DNA of 32,438 bases from an uncultured Limosilactobacillus sp. (GCA_944327195.1 CALVGV010000024.1:1-32438), one strand, 5' to 3'; counted from the stretch's first letter, positions 13,884 through 22,680 are shown. Translations and numbers: made by a program. Notes: a model not told the origin generated them from the letters alone.

Positions 13884-15224
13884 ATGACTTTTGAAATTAC
13901 CGCCGCCGACCTGAAGGACTTCCAGGCCGACTTTACCGCCAACTCAACCAACCGGGTCCTCGAACGGGCCGTCACCAAGAACGGGGTCAAGAACGCCAGC
14001 TTCGACTGGCACGCCCAGGCCGAGGGCGACCCCCACTTCTCAATCGAACTGGAAACCGGCGACGTGGCCGACCAAAAGCAGTCCGGCCGTTGCTGGATGT
14101 TCGCCGCTTTGAACACGATGCGCCACGACATGCAGGCCAAGTTCAACCTGCCGACCGACTTCGAACTCTCCCAGTCCTACCAATTCTTCTGGGACAAGTT
14201 TGAAAAGGCCAACTACTTCTACGAAAACGTGCTCAAGACCGCTGACCTCCCCCACGACGACCGCAAGGTGGCCTGGCTGATGGCCACCCCCCAACAGGAC
14301 GGCGGCCAGTGGGACATGCTCTGCGCCCTGATCGAGAAGTACGGGGTGGTGCCGCAATCGGCCATGCCGGAAACCTACAACTCGACCAAGTCGCGCGAGA
14401 TCAACGAGGTTTTAAACAGCCAGCTCCGCCACGACGCCGTCATCCTGCGCCAGCTGGTCAACGACTACGGGGCCGAGGACGAACGGATCGCCACCACCCG
14501 CAAGCAGATGCTCAACCGGGTTTACCGGATGCTGGCGATGTCCTTTGGCGAACCGGTGCAGGAATTCTCCTTTGAATACCGGACCAAGAAGGACAAGCAG
14601 TTCCACCGCGAGGACAAGCTGACCCCGCAATCCTTCTTCAAGAAGTACGTTGGCTGGAACCTGGCCGACTACGTGTCGATCATCCAGGCGCCAACCGCCG
14701 ACAAGGAATACCACCAGACCTACACGATCGACATGCTGGGCAACGTGGTCGGTGGTCGGCCGATCAAGCACCTCAACCTGCCGATGGACGAGTTCAAGGC
14801 CCTGGCGGTCAAGCAACTCAAGGGCGGCGAAAGCGTTTGGTTCGGCTCCAACGTTTCCAAGTACTCCGAATCCAAGCTCGGCCTGATGAACCTCAACACC
14901 TACCACTACGAGGAACTCTTCAACACCGAACTGAAGATGAGTAAGGCCGCCGCCCTCGACTACGGCGAATCGATGATGAACCACGCAATGGTGCTGACCG
15001 GGGTCGACCTCAAGGATGACCGACCGACCAAGTGGAAGGTGGAAAACTCCTGGGGCAACAAGGTCGGCCACAAGGGCTACTTCGTGATGAGCGATGGCTG
15101 GATGGACGAATACTGCTACCAGATCGTGATCAACAAGAAGTACCTGTCGGCCGAGCAACTGGCCGCCCAGGAAAAGCCGGCCAAGGTGCTGGCCCCGTGG
15201 GACCCGATGGGCACCCTCGCCTAG
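13884..15224 (+). CDS. pepC: Aminopeptidase C (bleomycin hydrolase family)
   Basis: Cytoplasmic papain-like cysteine aminopeptidase that releases N-terminal residues from peptides, part of the proteolytic system supplying amino acids to lactobacilli. The 446-residue length is typical. The catalytic triad is visible: C70 in QKQSGRCWMF, H367 in MNHAMVLTG and N388 in KVENSWG. The family works as a hexamer whose C-terminal tail reaches the active site; here the tail ends ...MGTLA. The ATG has AAGGAGG upstream and the gene has its own TATAAT promoter and terminator, so it is monocistronic. Confidence 0.97.
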   Translation: MTFEITAADLKDFQADFTANSTNRVLERAVTKNGVKNASFDWHAQAEGDPHFSIELETGDVADQKQSGRCWMFAALNTMRHDMQAKFNLPTDFELSQSYQFFWDKFEKANYFYENVLKTADLPHDDRKVAWLMATPQQDGGQWDMLCALIEKYGVVPQSAMPETYNSTKSREINEVLNSQLRHDAVILRQLVNDYGAEDERIATTRKQMLNRVYRMLAMSFGEPVQEFSFEYRTKKDKQFHREDKLTPQSFFKKYVGWNLADYVSIIQAPTADKEYHQTYTIDMLGNVVGGRPIKHLNLPMDEFKALAVKQLKGGESVWFGSNVSKYSESKLGLMNLNTYHYEELFNTELKMSKAAALDYGESMMNHAMVLTGVDLKDDRPTKWKVENSWGNKVGHKGYFVMSDGWMDEYCYQIVINKKYLSAEQLAAQEKPAKVLAPWDPMGTLA

Positions 15225-15247
15225 CACTAACCTAAGTTCGAAACAAG

Positions 15248-15297
15248 AAAACGTCCTTCCGGAAGACGACGACGGCCGCCTGCGGAAGGACGTTTTT
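15248..15297 (+). terminator. Bidirectional terminator between pepC and the ClC gene
   Basis: AAAACGTCCTTCCG pairs with CGGAAGGACGTTTT, with T-runs on both strands. It can serve both convergent genes. Confidence 0.9.
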
Positions 15298-15307
15298 ACG
15301 TACGGAA

Positions 15308-16519
15308 TTATGGTTTGAGGGCCGGGACCCGCTTGATGGCGGCGCTGGTCAGGTAGGCCACCACCAGGATGACCGGGCTAAACTGCACCGGCAAGAGGAG
15401 CCAGAGCAAAATCGCCGTCACCAGCGGCTTTTCCAGGATCACCGTCAGGGCGGTGGTCATGACGATCGTCACCGTCAGCCGCGGCATCCAGGGCAGGAAG
15501 TGGGCCAGGCAGGCGCCGGCCGCCAGGGCGCTGAAGATGGCGGGGAAGATCGTCCCGCCGCGCCAGCCGAGGGCGAAGCCGAGGTTGGTCACCACCGCCT
15601 TGAGAAGGGCGATCGCCAGCAGGGTTAGCGGGGCCAGCTGCAGAGACTCGCTGGCAAAGCCAATGATGCGGAATTCACCGGAGAAGAGGAGGTCGGTGGT
15701 GAAGGCGGCCGCCGCGGCTATCATCACCCCGCCGAGGAAGGCGCGCAGGTAGTGGTGGCGGTGGCTGTCAACCAGCCGCTCGCACAGGAGGCCGAGCTTG
15801 ACGAAGAAGGCGCCGAAGAGCCAACCGACCACCAGGGCGGGGATGACAACTAGGAGGCCGCCCCACTGCCAGTGGATGGTTGACCGGTGGAAGCCAAAGA
15901 CCCCCTCCTGGGGGAAGAAGTGAAAGAAGGTGGCCAGGCCGACCACGCCGACCAGCGACAGGAAGAGGTAGGCGGTCTTGCGCCGGCGGGCATTAGGCAC
16001 GAAGGCAGTCAGCGGTTGGTCAAGATTGACTGCCGCCGTCCGGGTCAGCCAGATTCCCCGCAGTTGCTGGGAAAGGCCGGCGGTGGCCAGCTGGGCTTCT
16101 TGGGTGCGGATCAGTTTGTAGCGGCAGTTGAGCCAGTAGATCATCCCCGCCACCAGGCCGCTGGCACTGGCTTCGGGCCCGACGCTGGCCCCGGCCCCCA
16201 TGATCAGCAGGGCCGCCAGGAGGATTTGCCACCAGTGGTGGTAGTCGCTCCCCTTCCCCTGGCGCACGGCGGTCAGGATCTCGGCGATCGTTTTCGGGTA
16301 GGCGCCCCAGTGGGCCTGGGTGTAGCCGATCACCAGGCTCAGCGGCAGGCAGATCACCAGCGGCCGCCAGGCGGTGGCGATCCCGAGGGCCTGGGGAAGG
16401 TCCTTCCAAAAGAAGTCGATCACCCAGTTGACCAGGTCGAGGTAGGCGGCGGTGGCGCCCCCGATTAACAAACTCCAGACGGCCAGGTAGGCCGCCGTCA
16501 GCACTTTCAAACGTCGCAC
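15308..16519 (-). CDS. ClC family chloride channel/transporter-like protein
   Basis: A 403-residue protein with about ten hydrophobic helices. The ClC signature segments are recognisable: GAGASVGPEAS (108-118), matching the G-x-GPE anion-site motif, and GWRGGTIFPAIF (about 318-329), matching the GxFxP motif. ClC proteins either conduct Cl- or fluoride or exchange Cl- for protons; which applies is not decided here. Start is GTG at 16517-16519 behind GGAGG; an overlapping ATG is out of frame. It is shorter than E. coli ClcA and has no CBS domains. It is single, with terminators on both sides. Confidence 0.85.
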   Translation of the reverse strand: MRRLKVLTAAYLAVWSLLIGGATAAYLDLVNWVIDFFWKDLPQALGIATAWRPLVICLPLSLVIGYTQAHWGAYPKTIAEILTAVRQGKGSDYHHWWQILLAALLIMGAGASVGPEASASGLVAGMIYWLNCRYKLIRTQEAQLATAGLSQQLRGIWLTRTAAVNLDQPLTAFVPNARRRKTAYLFLSLVGVVGLATFFHFFPQEGVFGFHRSTIHWQWGGLLVVIPALVVGWLFGAFFVKLGLLCERLVDSHRHHYLRAFLGGVMIAAAAAFTTDLLFSGEFRIIGFASESLQLAPLTLLAIALLKAVVTNLGFALGWRGGTIFPAIFSALAAGACLAHFLPWMPRLTVTIVMTTALTVILEKPLVTAILLWLLLPVQFSPVILVVAYLTSAAIKRVPALKP

Positions 16520-16585
16520 GGCATTCCCTCCAAATCAAATTTCGATAGGTAGTATACCACATCGCCGCCGGCAGGTTGGCGCAAG

Positions 16586-16628
16586 AAAAGACCCACCCCG
16601 CGGGAAAGTTCCCGTAAGGTGGGCCTTT
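16586..16628 (-). terminator. Terminator after the surface-protein pseudogene
   Basis: On the minus strand AAAGGCCCACC-TTA-CGGGAA pairs with TTCCCG-CGG-GGTGGGTCTTT, followed by TTTTCTT. Confidence 0.8.
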
Positions 16629-16644
16629 AATTCGGCGAAGTCAA

Positions 16645-19204
16645 CTAGTGCTCGCGCCGCTTGCGCCAGCCAAGGGCGGTGGTGACGAGGGCGAGAAGGA
16701 CCCCGAGGACGGTCGTGGCTAGCGACCGGGCCGTCCCGGTTTGCGGTAGGCTAGTCGGTGAAGGGCCGGTGGCCGGCGAACCGCTAGATGGGGCCGGGCT
16801 GGTGGCCGGGGCCGCTTCGCTGCTTGCTGGAGCCGCGGAGACGGTTGCCGGGCCGGGGGCGAGTGGCTGCTGGCCGCGCGGCGCCGGGGCTTGGGCGGTT
16901 GGCGCCGGGGCCATCGCTGGATGGTCAACGGCGACCTTGGTTTGCGGGGTCGGCGTTGGCACGGCCGGGTTCAACGGGGCCACCCCGGTGCCGCTGGCCG
17001 GCGGAAGGGCCGGGGCGGCGCCACTCGGGGTCGGCGTGCCGCTGGTTGCGGGTGCCCCACTGGCAGCGGCCGAATCGCTAGCCGGCGTCGAATCACTGGT
17101 CGTGGCCGAATCGCTGGCCGGCGTCGAGTCACTGGTCGTGGCCGAATCGCTAGTCGTGGCCGAGCCGCTGGTCGTGCCGCCATCACTGCTGGTGGCCGGC
17201 TTGGTGTAAACCACCGTCGTCGTCGTGTCGCTACTGTTGGCGGTGACCGTCGAACCGGCGACCGCGGTTTGGCTTGCGTCGTAGCCGCTGATGACCGGGC
17301 TCTCGACCGTGCTGGTCGTCTGGGCCGGGCTCCACTCGCCGACCGTCGTCTGGCCGGTTACCGCGTCGGTGGAGGTTTCCCGGCTGAAGGTCAGGTCAAC
17401 CGAGGAGGCCGGCGCTGCCTCTGGTGTCGGTCACCGTGCCAGTGACGGTGGAACCGTCGGTCAGGGTCAGGGTGTAGGTGTAGCTGGTGGTCCCCGGCAT
17501 GGTGGTGTCACTGACCGGGGTCTTAATCCCGGTCACGTCCAGGCCGTCGGCAAAGTTCAGGTAGAAGGTGGCGTCGGTGAGGGCGTAGGCCGTGCTATTG
17601 GTCACCGTGAAGTAGTTGACGATCGCCGGGTTGTCGGTGTCGTCGCTGTCCAGGAGCAGTTCGGCGGCCGAATTGTTAGCAAGAGCAATCGCCGAGAACT
17701 CCCCCTCGGTGTCCGGCGGTACGGTGCCGGCAATCGTTTCGGTCCAAGCGTCCGCGGTCGCCGTCAAAGTCGTCGTTCCGCTGGTGGTGGCAACCGTTTG
17801 GGTAATCGTTACCTTGCCGTCGTTGGAGGCGAGCGGGTTATCGGCCGCCGAGATCACCGTATCGCTGGTGGACTGGGTGGTGTCAAAGGACCCCACCAGC
17901 TTGTAGCTCTTCCCCAAGTAGTTTTGGCTCCCGCTCCCCTTCGGGACGGTGATGATGATGTCGGTCCCGGTACCGCCCGGCTGGGTAATCGTCGTGTCAT
18001 CGGTAATTTCCTACAGGAGGAGCGAGCGGGTCTCGTCGAGGGTGAAACCGGCCGGCACCGGAATGTCGATCGTGGTGCCGAGGTTGACCGCCGAGTTGGC
18101 CTGACCGGAAGCGTAGGTCCCCTCCAGACCGTCGGTTTCGTTGAGGCTGAACTGGTAGGTGTACTCAACGTTTGGCAGAACCTTGGTGATCCCGCTGGAG
18201 CTGGACGGGGTGATCCGGGTGACCGCCGTTGGCGACATCGTGGGCGAAATGGTTTGCCACAGGACCAGCTCCGGGTTGGTGGTCGTTACCCCGTCGCGCG
18301 TGGTCGTCCAAGTGATTACCTTGGCGTAAGTCCCGGTCGGGTCGGTCATCGGCGTTTCGCTTTGCTTTTGGTAGCTATTGGTTTCGTTCAAGTAGAGGTA
18401 GAGGGTGAGGCTCGCCGCCACGCTAAAGGTGTAGGTGTAGGTTACCTGCCCGGAGACCGTTTCATCAACGAACGTTGTCCCGTAGGATGACGATAGGGAA
18501 CCGTCCGTCCCGACGCTAAGGTAGTAGGCGTTGGAGGTCGGAATGGTAATCGTGTAGACGTCCCCGGCCTTTGCGGAGAGGGAAAAGGTAACGGTGACCG
18601 AGTTCGTGTTGCCGTCATTGCCGACGGTGTTCTGGCTGACCGCCAGCGAGGACCCGTTGCTATCCGTTACCTTGGTGGCCGTGGTCGAGGCGTTGACGGT
18701 GTCAGTTGCCTCGGTGTAGTTGCTGATCGTGGTCGCCGAACTGTCACTGGTGGAATCGCTGCTGTCACTGGTCGTCGTACTACTACTGTCACTGGTCGTG
18801 GTGCTGGTGGTGGCCGCCAGGGCCGTCACCGTCGTGCTTGAACTGGCGGCGCTGGCACTCGAACTGGCCGCACTGGCGCTCGTGGTGGTGCTGCTTGCAC
18901 TGCTGCTGTCACTACTTGCCGAGCTGGCGGTGCTGGCCGCACTCGTGCTACTTGTACTACTGGTGGCACTGCTGGTCGCACTACTGCTTGCGCTCGTTGC
19001 CGTGCTAGTGGCCGCACTGGTGATCGCGGTCGTCGTGGCCGTGCTCGTCGCCGTGGTGTCGGCCATGGCGCTTGGCCCGGTCAGGAAGATGGTCGTGCCC
19101 AAAAGGACGGAAACGACCCCAATCGCGAGCTTGCGCAGGCCAAACCGCTGGGCCTGATCACGCCCCCGCCGTTGCATTAGCTGTTGATTCTTTCTCCCAA
19201 CCAT
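16645..19204 (-). pseudogene. LPxTG-anchored surface adhesin-like gene, disrupted
   Basis: Read as one gene it would encode about 850 residues. It has a YSIRK-type signal peptide (RFGLRKLAIGVVSVLLG, about residues 20-36), a long Ser/Thr/Ala-rich stretch (50-165), beta-rich domains, a MucBP-like end (TFSRETSTDAVTG...VISGYDASQTAV), a Pro/Ala/Thr/Ser-rich wall spanner and the sortase motif LPQTG, then a membrane helix and KRREH. Two lesions break it. One is an in-frame TAG at 18011-18013, after which the same frame continues with plausible domain sequence. The other is a frameshift near 17410-17425, after which the next frame continues to LPQTG. The start ATG has GGGAGG. Sequencing error is possible but would need two events. 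Confidence 0.8.
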
Positions 19205-19776
19205 TGCTCTTTCCTCCCGTTACTATTGCCAGAGACCCAAATTTGTCAAAACGCGCTCATAGATTAATCGGCTTCTGAAACGGTCGGTTAATATAAAACT
19301 AATGATATGTAATTAATAATAAAAGTTGCTGATAATTCTCCTTTGAACGATATCCCTTACCTCCTTTTAACACTTTCTTAACGCTTTGTAAACCTTTTCG
19401 ACCGGCTACTCATCTTTTTATCGTTTTTAGCGACAGAATGATCGAAAATGGCTATTTATTGGCCTAAGCCCAGCGTTTCGGAATTAATTATCAACCACTA
19501 GAAATAACGAATCTGGTATAAAATAATAACTAAAATAAAGGCTGATTATAAAAGATGAATTATTTGTGAAATTTGCCGTTTTCCCGGTCTGATCGCATCT
19601 AGCCGCCCTAAATTTGCGACCAGCGGAAAAGGGGGTGATAACCGAACCCCCTCCCGATCACTTTCTCAATTTTTTACCGGATTCCGCGAAAATAATTTAA
19701 TCGCAGTCTCCGGCCTTAGCACGGGCAAAGTCAGCCCCACCGGGTGTGGCTTCCCCCTGCCCAAAATTTGGCAACA
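19205..19776. other. AT-rich spacer upstream of the surface-protein gene
   Basis: No coding frame with a ribosome site is visible over 570 nt. From about 19240 to 19590 the base composition is clearly AT-rich against the GC-rich neighbours, with runs such as TTAATATAAAAC and a plus-strand TGGTATAAAAT (19514-19524). The surface-protein promoter must lie here, but no spaced -35/-10 pair stands out. Such AT-rich flanks are common next to acquired surface-protein genes. Confidence 0.5.
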
Positions 19777-19812
19777 AAAAAAGCGGCCACGCACGATGCG
19801 TAGTCGCTTTTT
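19777..19812 (-). terminator. Terminator of rplJ-rplL
   Basis: AAAAAGCGGCCACGCA pairs with TGCGTAGTCGCTTTTT (two mismatches), 18 nt after the rplL stop, with T-runs on both strands. Confidence 0.9.
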
Positions 19813-19829
19813 CTGGGGTTGGGCTAAGA

Positions 19830-20195
19830 CTACTTAAGGGTAACAGTAGCACCAGCGGCTTCAAGCTTTTCCTTGAGGTCGTTTGCTTCGTCTTCCTTAA
19901 CGTCTTCCTTGATTGCGGACGGAGCCCCGTCAACGAGGTCCTTAGCGTCCTTCAGGCCAAGGCCAGTGATGTCCTTAACGACCTTGATAACCTTAACCTT
20001 AGCAGAACCGGCAGAAGTCAGTTCAACAGTGAAGCTGTCCTTAGCAGCAGCGTCGCCACCGGCAGCACCGGCAACAGCAACCGGAGCAGCTGCAGAAACG
20101 TCGAATTCTTCTTCGATTGCCTTAACCAGGTCGTTAAGGTCAGAGATTGATGCTTCCTTGAGGGAAGCAATGATAGCATCCTTATCAAAAGCCAT
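19830..20195 (-). CDS. rplL: Ribosomal protein L7/L12
   Basis: The flexible stalk protein of the 50S subunit that recruits translational GTPases. The 121 residues consist of an N-terminal dimerisation domain ([29 protein letters not shown]), an Ala/Gly-rich hinge (about 36-51) and the C-terminal factor-binding domain with [22 protein letters not shown]. The ATG at 20193-20195 has GGAGG upstream. It follows rplJ after 70 nt in the normal order. Usually these two genes continue from rplK-rplA; here they stand 20 kb upstream of rplK with unrelated genes between. Confidence 0.98.
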   Translation of the reverse strand: MAFDKDAIIASLKEASISDLNDLVKAIEEEFDVSAAAPVAVAGAAGGDAAAKDSFTVELTSAGSAKVKVIKVVKDITGLGLKDAKDLVDGAPSAIKEDVKEDEANDLKEKLEAAGATVTLK

Positions 20196-20265
20196 GATTA
20201 AATCCTCCAATATATTGTGGTTTAGTTACGCTAATTAGCGTGATTTTTACGCGACTAGGCGACGA

Positions 20266-20766
20266 TTAAGCAGCTTCGTCTTCCTTGTCGGCGATTGCCT
20301 TGACGGCCCGCGCGATCTTGCGCATTGGGTCTTGCAGGGCAGATGCCAGCATGGAAAGCAGCTCTTCGCGACCTGGCATGGTTGCGTATTCGTTGATTTC
20401 GTCGAGGGTCTTAACACCCTTTTCGATGAAGCCACCCTTGATTTCAAGAGCGTCGTGGTCGTCAGCGAACTTCTTCAAGATCTTCGCCGGGGCGATCGGG
20501 TCATCGTCAGAGAAGGCGATGGCGGTTGGGCCAACGAAAACATCAGTCAATGCTTCGTAGTCGGTCCCTTCCACGGCCCGTTGCAAGATCTTGTTCTTGA
20601 TCACCATCATCTTAACGCCGGCATCCCGAAGTTGCTTCCGCAGGTCAGTAACTTCTGCCACCGTCAAACCACGGTAGTCGACAACGATCCCGGTTTCAGC
20701 AGCCGTCAACATTGCGTTAACGTTCTTAACTGCTTCCGCCTTCTTTGCAATACTTGCTTCACTCAT
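20266..20766 (-). CDS. rplJ: Ribosomal protein L10
   Basis: L10 anchors the L7/L12 dimers to 23S rRNA at the stalk base. The 166-residue protein starts [20 protein letters not shown] and contains the conserved [24 protein letters not shown] and KNKIL segments; its C-terminal helix, which binds L12, ends [11 protein letters not shown]. The ATG at 20764-20766 has AGGAGG 8 nt upstream. An in-frame GTG three codons earlier lies in that ribosome site and is not the start. Expression is very probably controlled by the L10 leader just upstream, where L10(L12)4 binds. Confidence 0.98.
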   Translation of the reverse strand: MSEASIAKKAEAVKNVNAMLTAAETGIVVDYRGLTVAEVTDLRKQLRDAGVKMMVIKNKILQRAVEGTDYEALTDVFVGPTAIAFSDDDPIAPAKILKKFADDHDALEIKGGFIEKGVKTLDEINEYATMPGREELLSMLASALQDPMRKIARAVKAIADKEDEAA

Positions 20767-20775
20767 TTGTTTCAC

Positions 20776-20905
20776 CTCCTATGCGAAATTTGTGATCGGA
20801 TTTATAAAAAAATCCCTATGACCGCAGACATAGAGAAGGAATTTCAGTTCTTCCTCGGCAGGATATTAAGGCCGGTGGCCACCTGAGTCTTAGGCAGAGT
20901 CATAT
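20776..20905 (-). promoter_or_regulatory. L10 leader of rplJ with attenuator hairpin
   Basis: The untranslated leader contains CCTTAATATCCTGCCGAGG (20853-20871), a highly conserved part of the L10-binding leader in Firmicutes. Further on, CTATG/CATAG form a hairpin followed by GGGATTTTTTT, an intrinsic-terminator form just before the rplJ ribosome site. The known logic is that excess L10-L12 complex binds the leader and favours termination. Leader and hairpin are seen; the mechanism is by analogy. Confidence 0.85.
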
Positions 20906-20921
20906 TTAAATCAACTTCATC

Positions 20922-20950
20922 ATTATAGCCAAGCTCCCCGCCCGTGTAAA
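20922..20950 (-). promoter_or_regulatory. Promoter of rplJ-rplL
   Basis: TTTACA (20945-20950) and a perfect TATAAT (20922-20927) are 17 nt apart on the minus strand, directly before the L10 leader. Confidence 0.85.
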
Positions 20951-21007
20951 GGGGGACGACCAACTTTTTTGCTCGCGGAGAAAAATTAGAATTTCGTGAG
21001 TTTTCCC

Positions 21008-21036
21008 TTGCCAGCGATTAATTTCTCTGCTAGGAT
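21008..21036 (+). promoter_or_regulatory. Promoter of the permease leader
   Basis: TTGCCA (21008-21013), 17 nt, then TAGGAT (21031-21036) with an extended TG (TGCTAGGAT). Transcription would start near 21043, about 25 nt before the leader-peptide ATG. Confidence 0.7.
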
Positions 21037-21067
21037 TGAACCAACAAATGCCAAGGAGGAACGAACA

Positions 21068-21133
21068 ATGCAATTTCAAGCCCAACTTCGATTAGTCTCT
21101 TCCTCCTCAACTAGCACCTTGCTGGTTGAGTAA
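21068..21133 (+). CDS. Ser/Thr-rich leader peptide of the permease gene
   Basis: A 21-codon ORF (MQFQAQLRLV, then SSSSTSTLLVE, TAA stop) with an ideal ribosome site, AAGGAGG at 21053-21059, 8 nt before the ATG. Codons 11-17 read Ser-Ser-Ser-Ser-Thr-Ser-Thr (TCT TCC TCC TCA ACT AGC ACC). The run coincides with the 5' arm of a hairpin that competes with an antiterminator. The following gene resembles a serine/threonine exchanger. This is the design of a leader peptide whose slow translation under Ser or Thr shortage would switch on the permease. It is too small to be an enzyme, and the ribosome site is stronger than chance. Confidence 0.75.
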   Translation: MQFQAQLRLVSSSSTSTLLVE

Positions 21134-21215
21134 TTTGGCATTGATAACATCAAGCGTCAAATAACCGGGTTCACTCAACCACCAAGGTTCTTGGTGGTGG
21201 GCGGACCCGATTTTT
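21106..21215 (+). promoter_or_regulatory. Four-segment transcription attenuator upstream of the permease
   Basis: Segment 1, CTCAACTAGC (21106-21115), pairs with segment 2, GCTGGTTGAG (21121-21130). Segment 2 can instead pair with segment 3: TGGTTGAGT (21123-21131) with ACTCAACCA (21173-21181), 9 perfect pairs. Segment 3 is inside the 5' arm of a terminator: CGGGTTC (21166-21172) with GGACCCG (21203-21209), plus ACCACCAAG/CTTGGTGGT, followed by ATTTTT (21210-21215). A ribosome stalled on the Ser/Thr codons covers segment 1, frees segment 2 and prevents the terminator. A ribosome that finishes, or no translation, lets the terminator form. Confidence 0.75.
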
Positions 21216-21238
21216 AGTTTGAAACGGAGGGATGACAG

Positions 21239-22618
21239 ATGCAAGCACAGAACCCAAAGGAAGAAATGAAGCGGTCACTCGGTCTCGGGTCGGCCCTGTC
21301 GGTCGTGATCGGGACCCTGATCGGCTCCGGGATCTTCTTCAAGCAGGGCTCGGTCCTCGATAGTGCCGGCAGCTCGACGATGGCCATCCTCGCCTGGGTG
21401 ATCGGCGGGGTGCTGACCCTGGCCGCCGGGCTGACGATCGCCGAAATCGGTGCCCAGATGCCCTACACCGGGGGGCTCTACGTATATATTGAAGACCTCT
21501 ACGGCCGCCTCTGGGGCTTTTTGGCCGGCTGGATGCAGGTGATCGTCTACGGCCCAGCCATCACCGCCTCGGTGGCCGGCTTCATGAGCATCCTGATGAC
21601 CAACTTCTTCGGCCTCTCCAGCGCCTGGCGGGTTCCGCTGGCGGTGATCACCATCCTGGCGATCGGCTTCATGAACATGTTTGAAAACCGGGTTGGGGCC
21701 GCCTTCTCGGTGATCACCACCATTGGGAAGATGATCCCAATCGCCGCCATCATCATTTTCGGCATCTTCTGGGGCCATAACGACGCGATCGGCCAAACGA
21801 TCAGCGAGGTCCACGCCGCCAGCGGCAACTTCGGCGTTGCCATCCTGGCCACCCTCTTCGGCTACGACGGCTGGATTTTGATCGCCAACCTCGGCGGCGA
21901 GCTGAAGAACCCGCAAAAGATTCTGCCCCAGGCGATCATCGGCGGGATCTCCTTCGTGATGGTGGTCTACACCCTGATCACGGTGGCCGTCTTCCGCTTC
22001 CTGCCGGCCGACAAGATCCACGCCCTCGGCGAAAACACCACCGCCTACCTGGCAACGGCCGCCTTTGGCCAGATCGGGGGCAAACTGCTCTCGGCCGGGA
22101 TCATCATCTCGATGATGGGGACGATCAACGGCAAGCTTCTCACCTTCCCGCGGATCGTCTACGCGATGGCCAAGCGGCGCGACCTGCCCTTCTCGCGCTA
22201 CCTGGCCTACCTGACGCCGAAGGCCAAGGCACCGGTGGTCGCCACCCTCTTCATCATCGTGCTGGCCACGATCATGATGCTCTTCTTTGACCCCGACCGC
22301 CTGTCGGACCTGTGCGTCTTCACCGTCTACTGCTTCTACACCCTGGCCTTCTTTGGCATCTTCATCCTGCGCAAGCGCAACAAGGGGCAAGCGCGGCCCT
22401 TCTCGACCCCGCTCTACCCGTGGATCCCGCTGGTCGCCATCTGCGGGGGGATCTTCGTCTTGGTCAGCGAAGTGATCAACGACCCGGCCGGCGTCCTCCT
22501 CTTCGCCGGCGTCGTCGTGGTTGGTCTGCCGGTCCTCTACCTGGTAAAGCGGCTCGACCAGCGGCGGGTGGAAAAGGCCATGAACATCGAAAAGGGGCTC
22601 GACAACGAGCAAAAGTAG
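21239..22618 (+). CDS. steT: APC superfamily amino-acid permease, SteT-like Ser/Thr exchanger
   Basis: A 459-residue permease with 12 predicted membrane helices. The start of helix 1, GTLIGSGIFFKQG (25-37), is the APC substrate-binding unwound segment, and TGGLYVYIEDLYGRLWGFLAGW (from about residue 77) is highly characteristic of the LAT/SteT branch, to which Bacillus SteT, a serine/threonine exchanger, belongs (from memory). The symbol is a best guess. The ATG at 21239 has GGAGGG 7 nt upstream. Expression appears controlled by the Ser/Thr leader-peptide attenuator just upstream, which independently supports serine or threonine as substrate. A strong terminator follows; monocistronic. Confidence 0.82.
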   Translation: MQAQNPKEEMKRSLGLGSALSVVIGTLIGSGIFFKQGSVLDSAGSSTMAILAWVIGGVLTLAAGLTIAEIGAQMPYTGGLYVYIEDLYGRLWGFLAGWMQVIVYGPAITASVAGFMSILMTNFFGLSSAWRVPLAVITILAIGFMNMFENRVGAAFSVITTIGKMIPIAAIIIFGIFWGHNDAIGQTISEVHAASGNFGVAILATLFGYDGWILIANLGGELKNPQKILPQAIIGGISFVMVVYTLITVAVFRFLPADKIHALGENTTAYLATAAFGQIGGKLLSAGIIISMMGTINGKLLTFPRIVYAMAKRRDLPFSRYLAYLTPKAKAPVVATLFIIVLATIMMLFFDPDRLSDLCVFTVYCFYTLAFFGIFILRKRNKGQARPFSTPLYPWIPLVAICGGIFVLVSEVINDPAGVLLFAGVVVVGLPVLYLVKRLDQRRVEKAMNIEKGLDNEQK

Positions 22619-22633
22619 CCCCCATCCTTATCT

Positions 22634-22670
22634 AACTCCCACCGGGATCATCCCCGGCGGGAGTTTTTTT
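22634..22670 (+). terminator. Terminator of the permease gene
   Basis: AACTCCC-A-CCGGG pairs with CCCGG-C-GGGAGTT, followed by seven Ts. Confidence 0.92.
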
Positions 22671-22680
22671 GTGCCAACCC

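Noticed and set aside
21275-22612. A 445-codon open frame antisense to the permease gene
   Set aside because: The product is rich in His, Asp, Gly and Arg with no domain. It is the usual open antisense frame in GC-rich genes with strong third-position bias.
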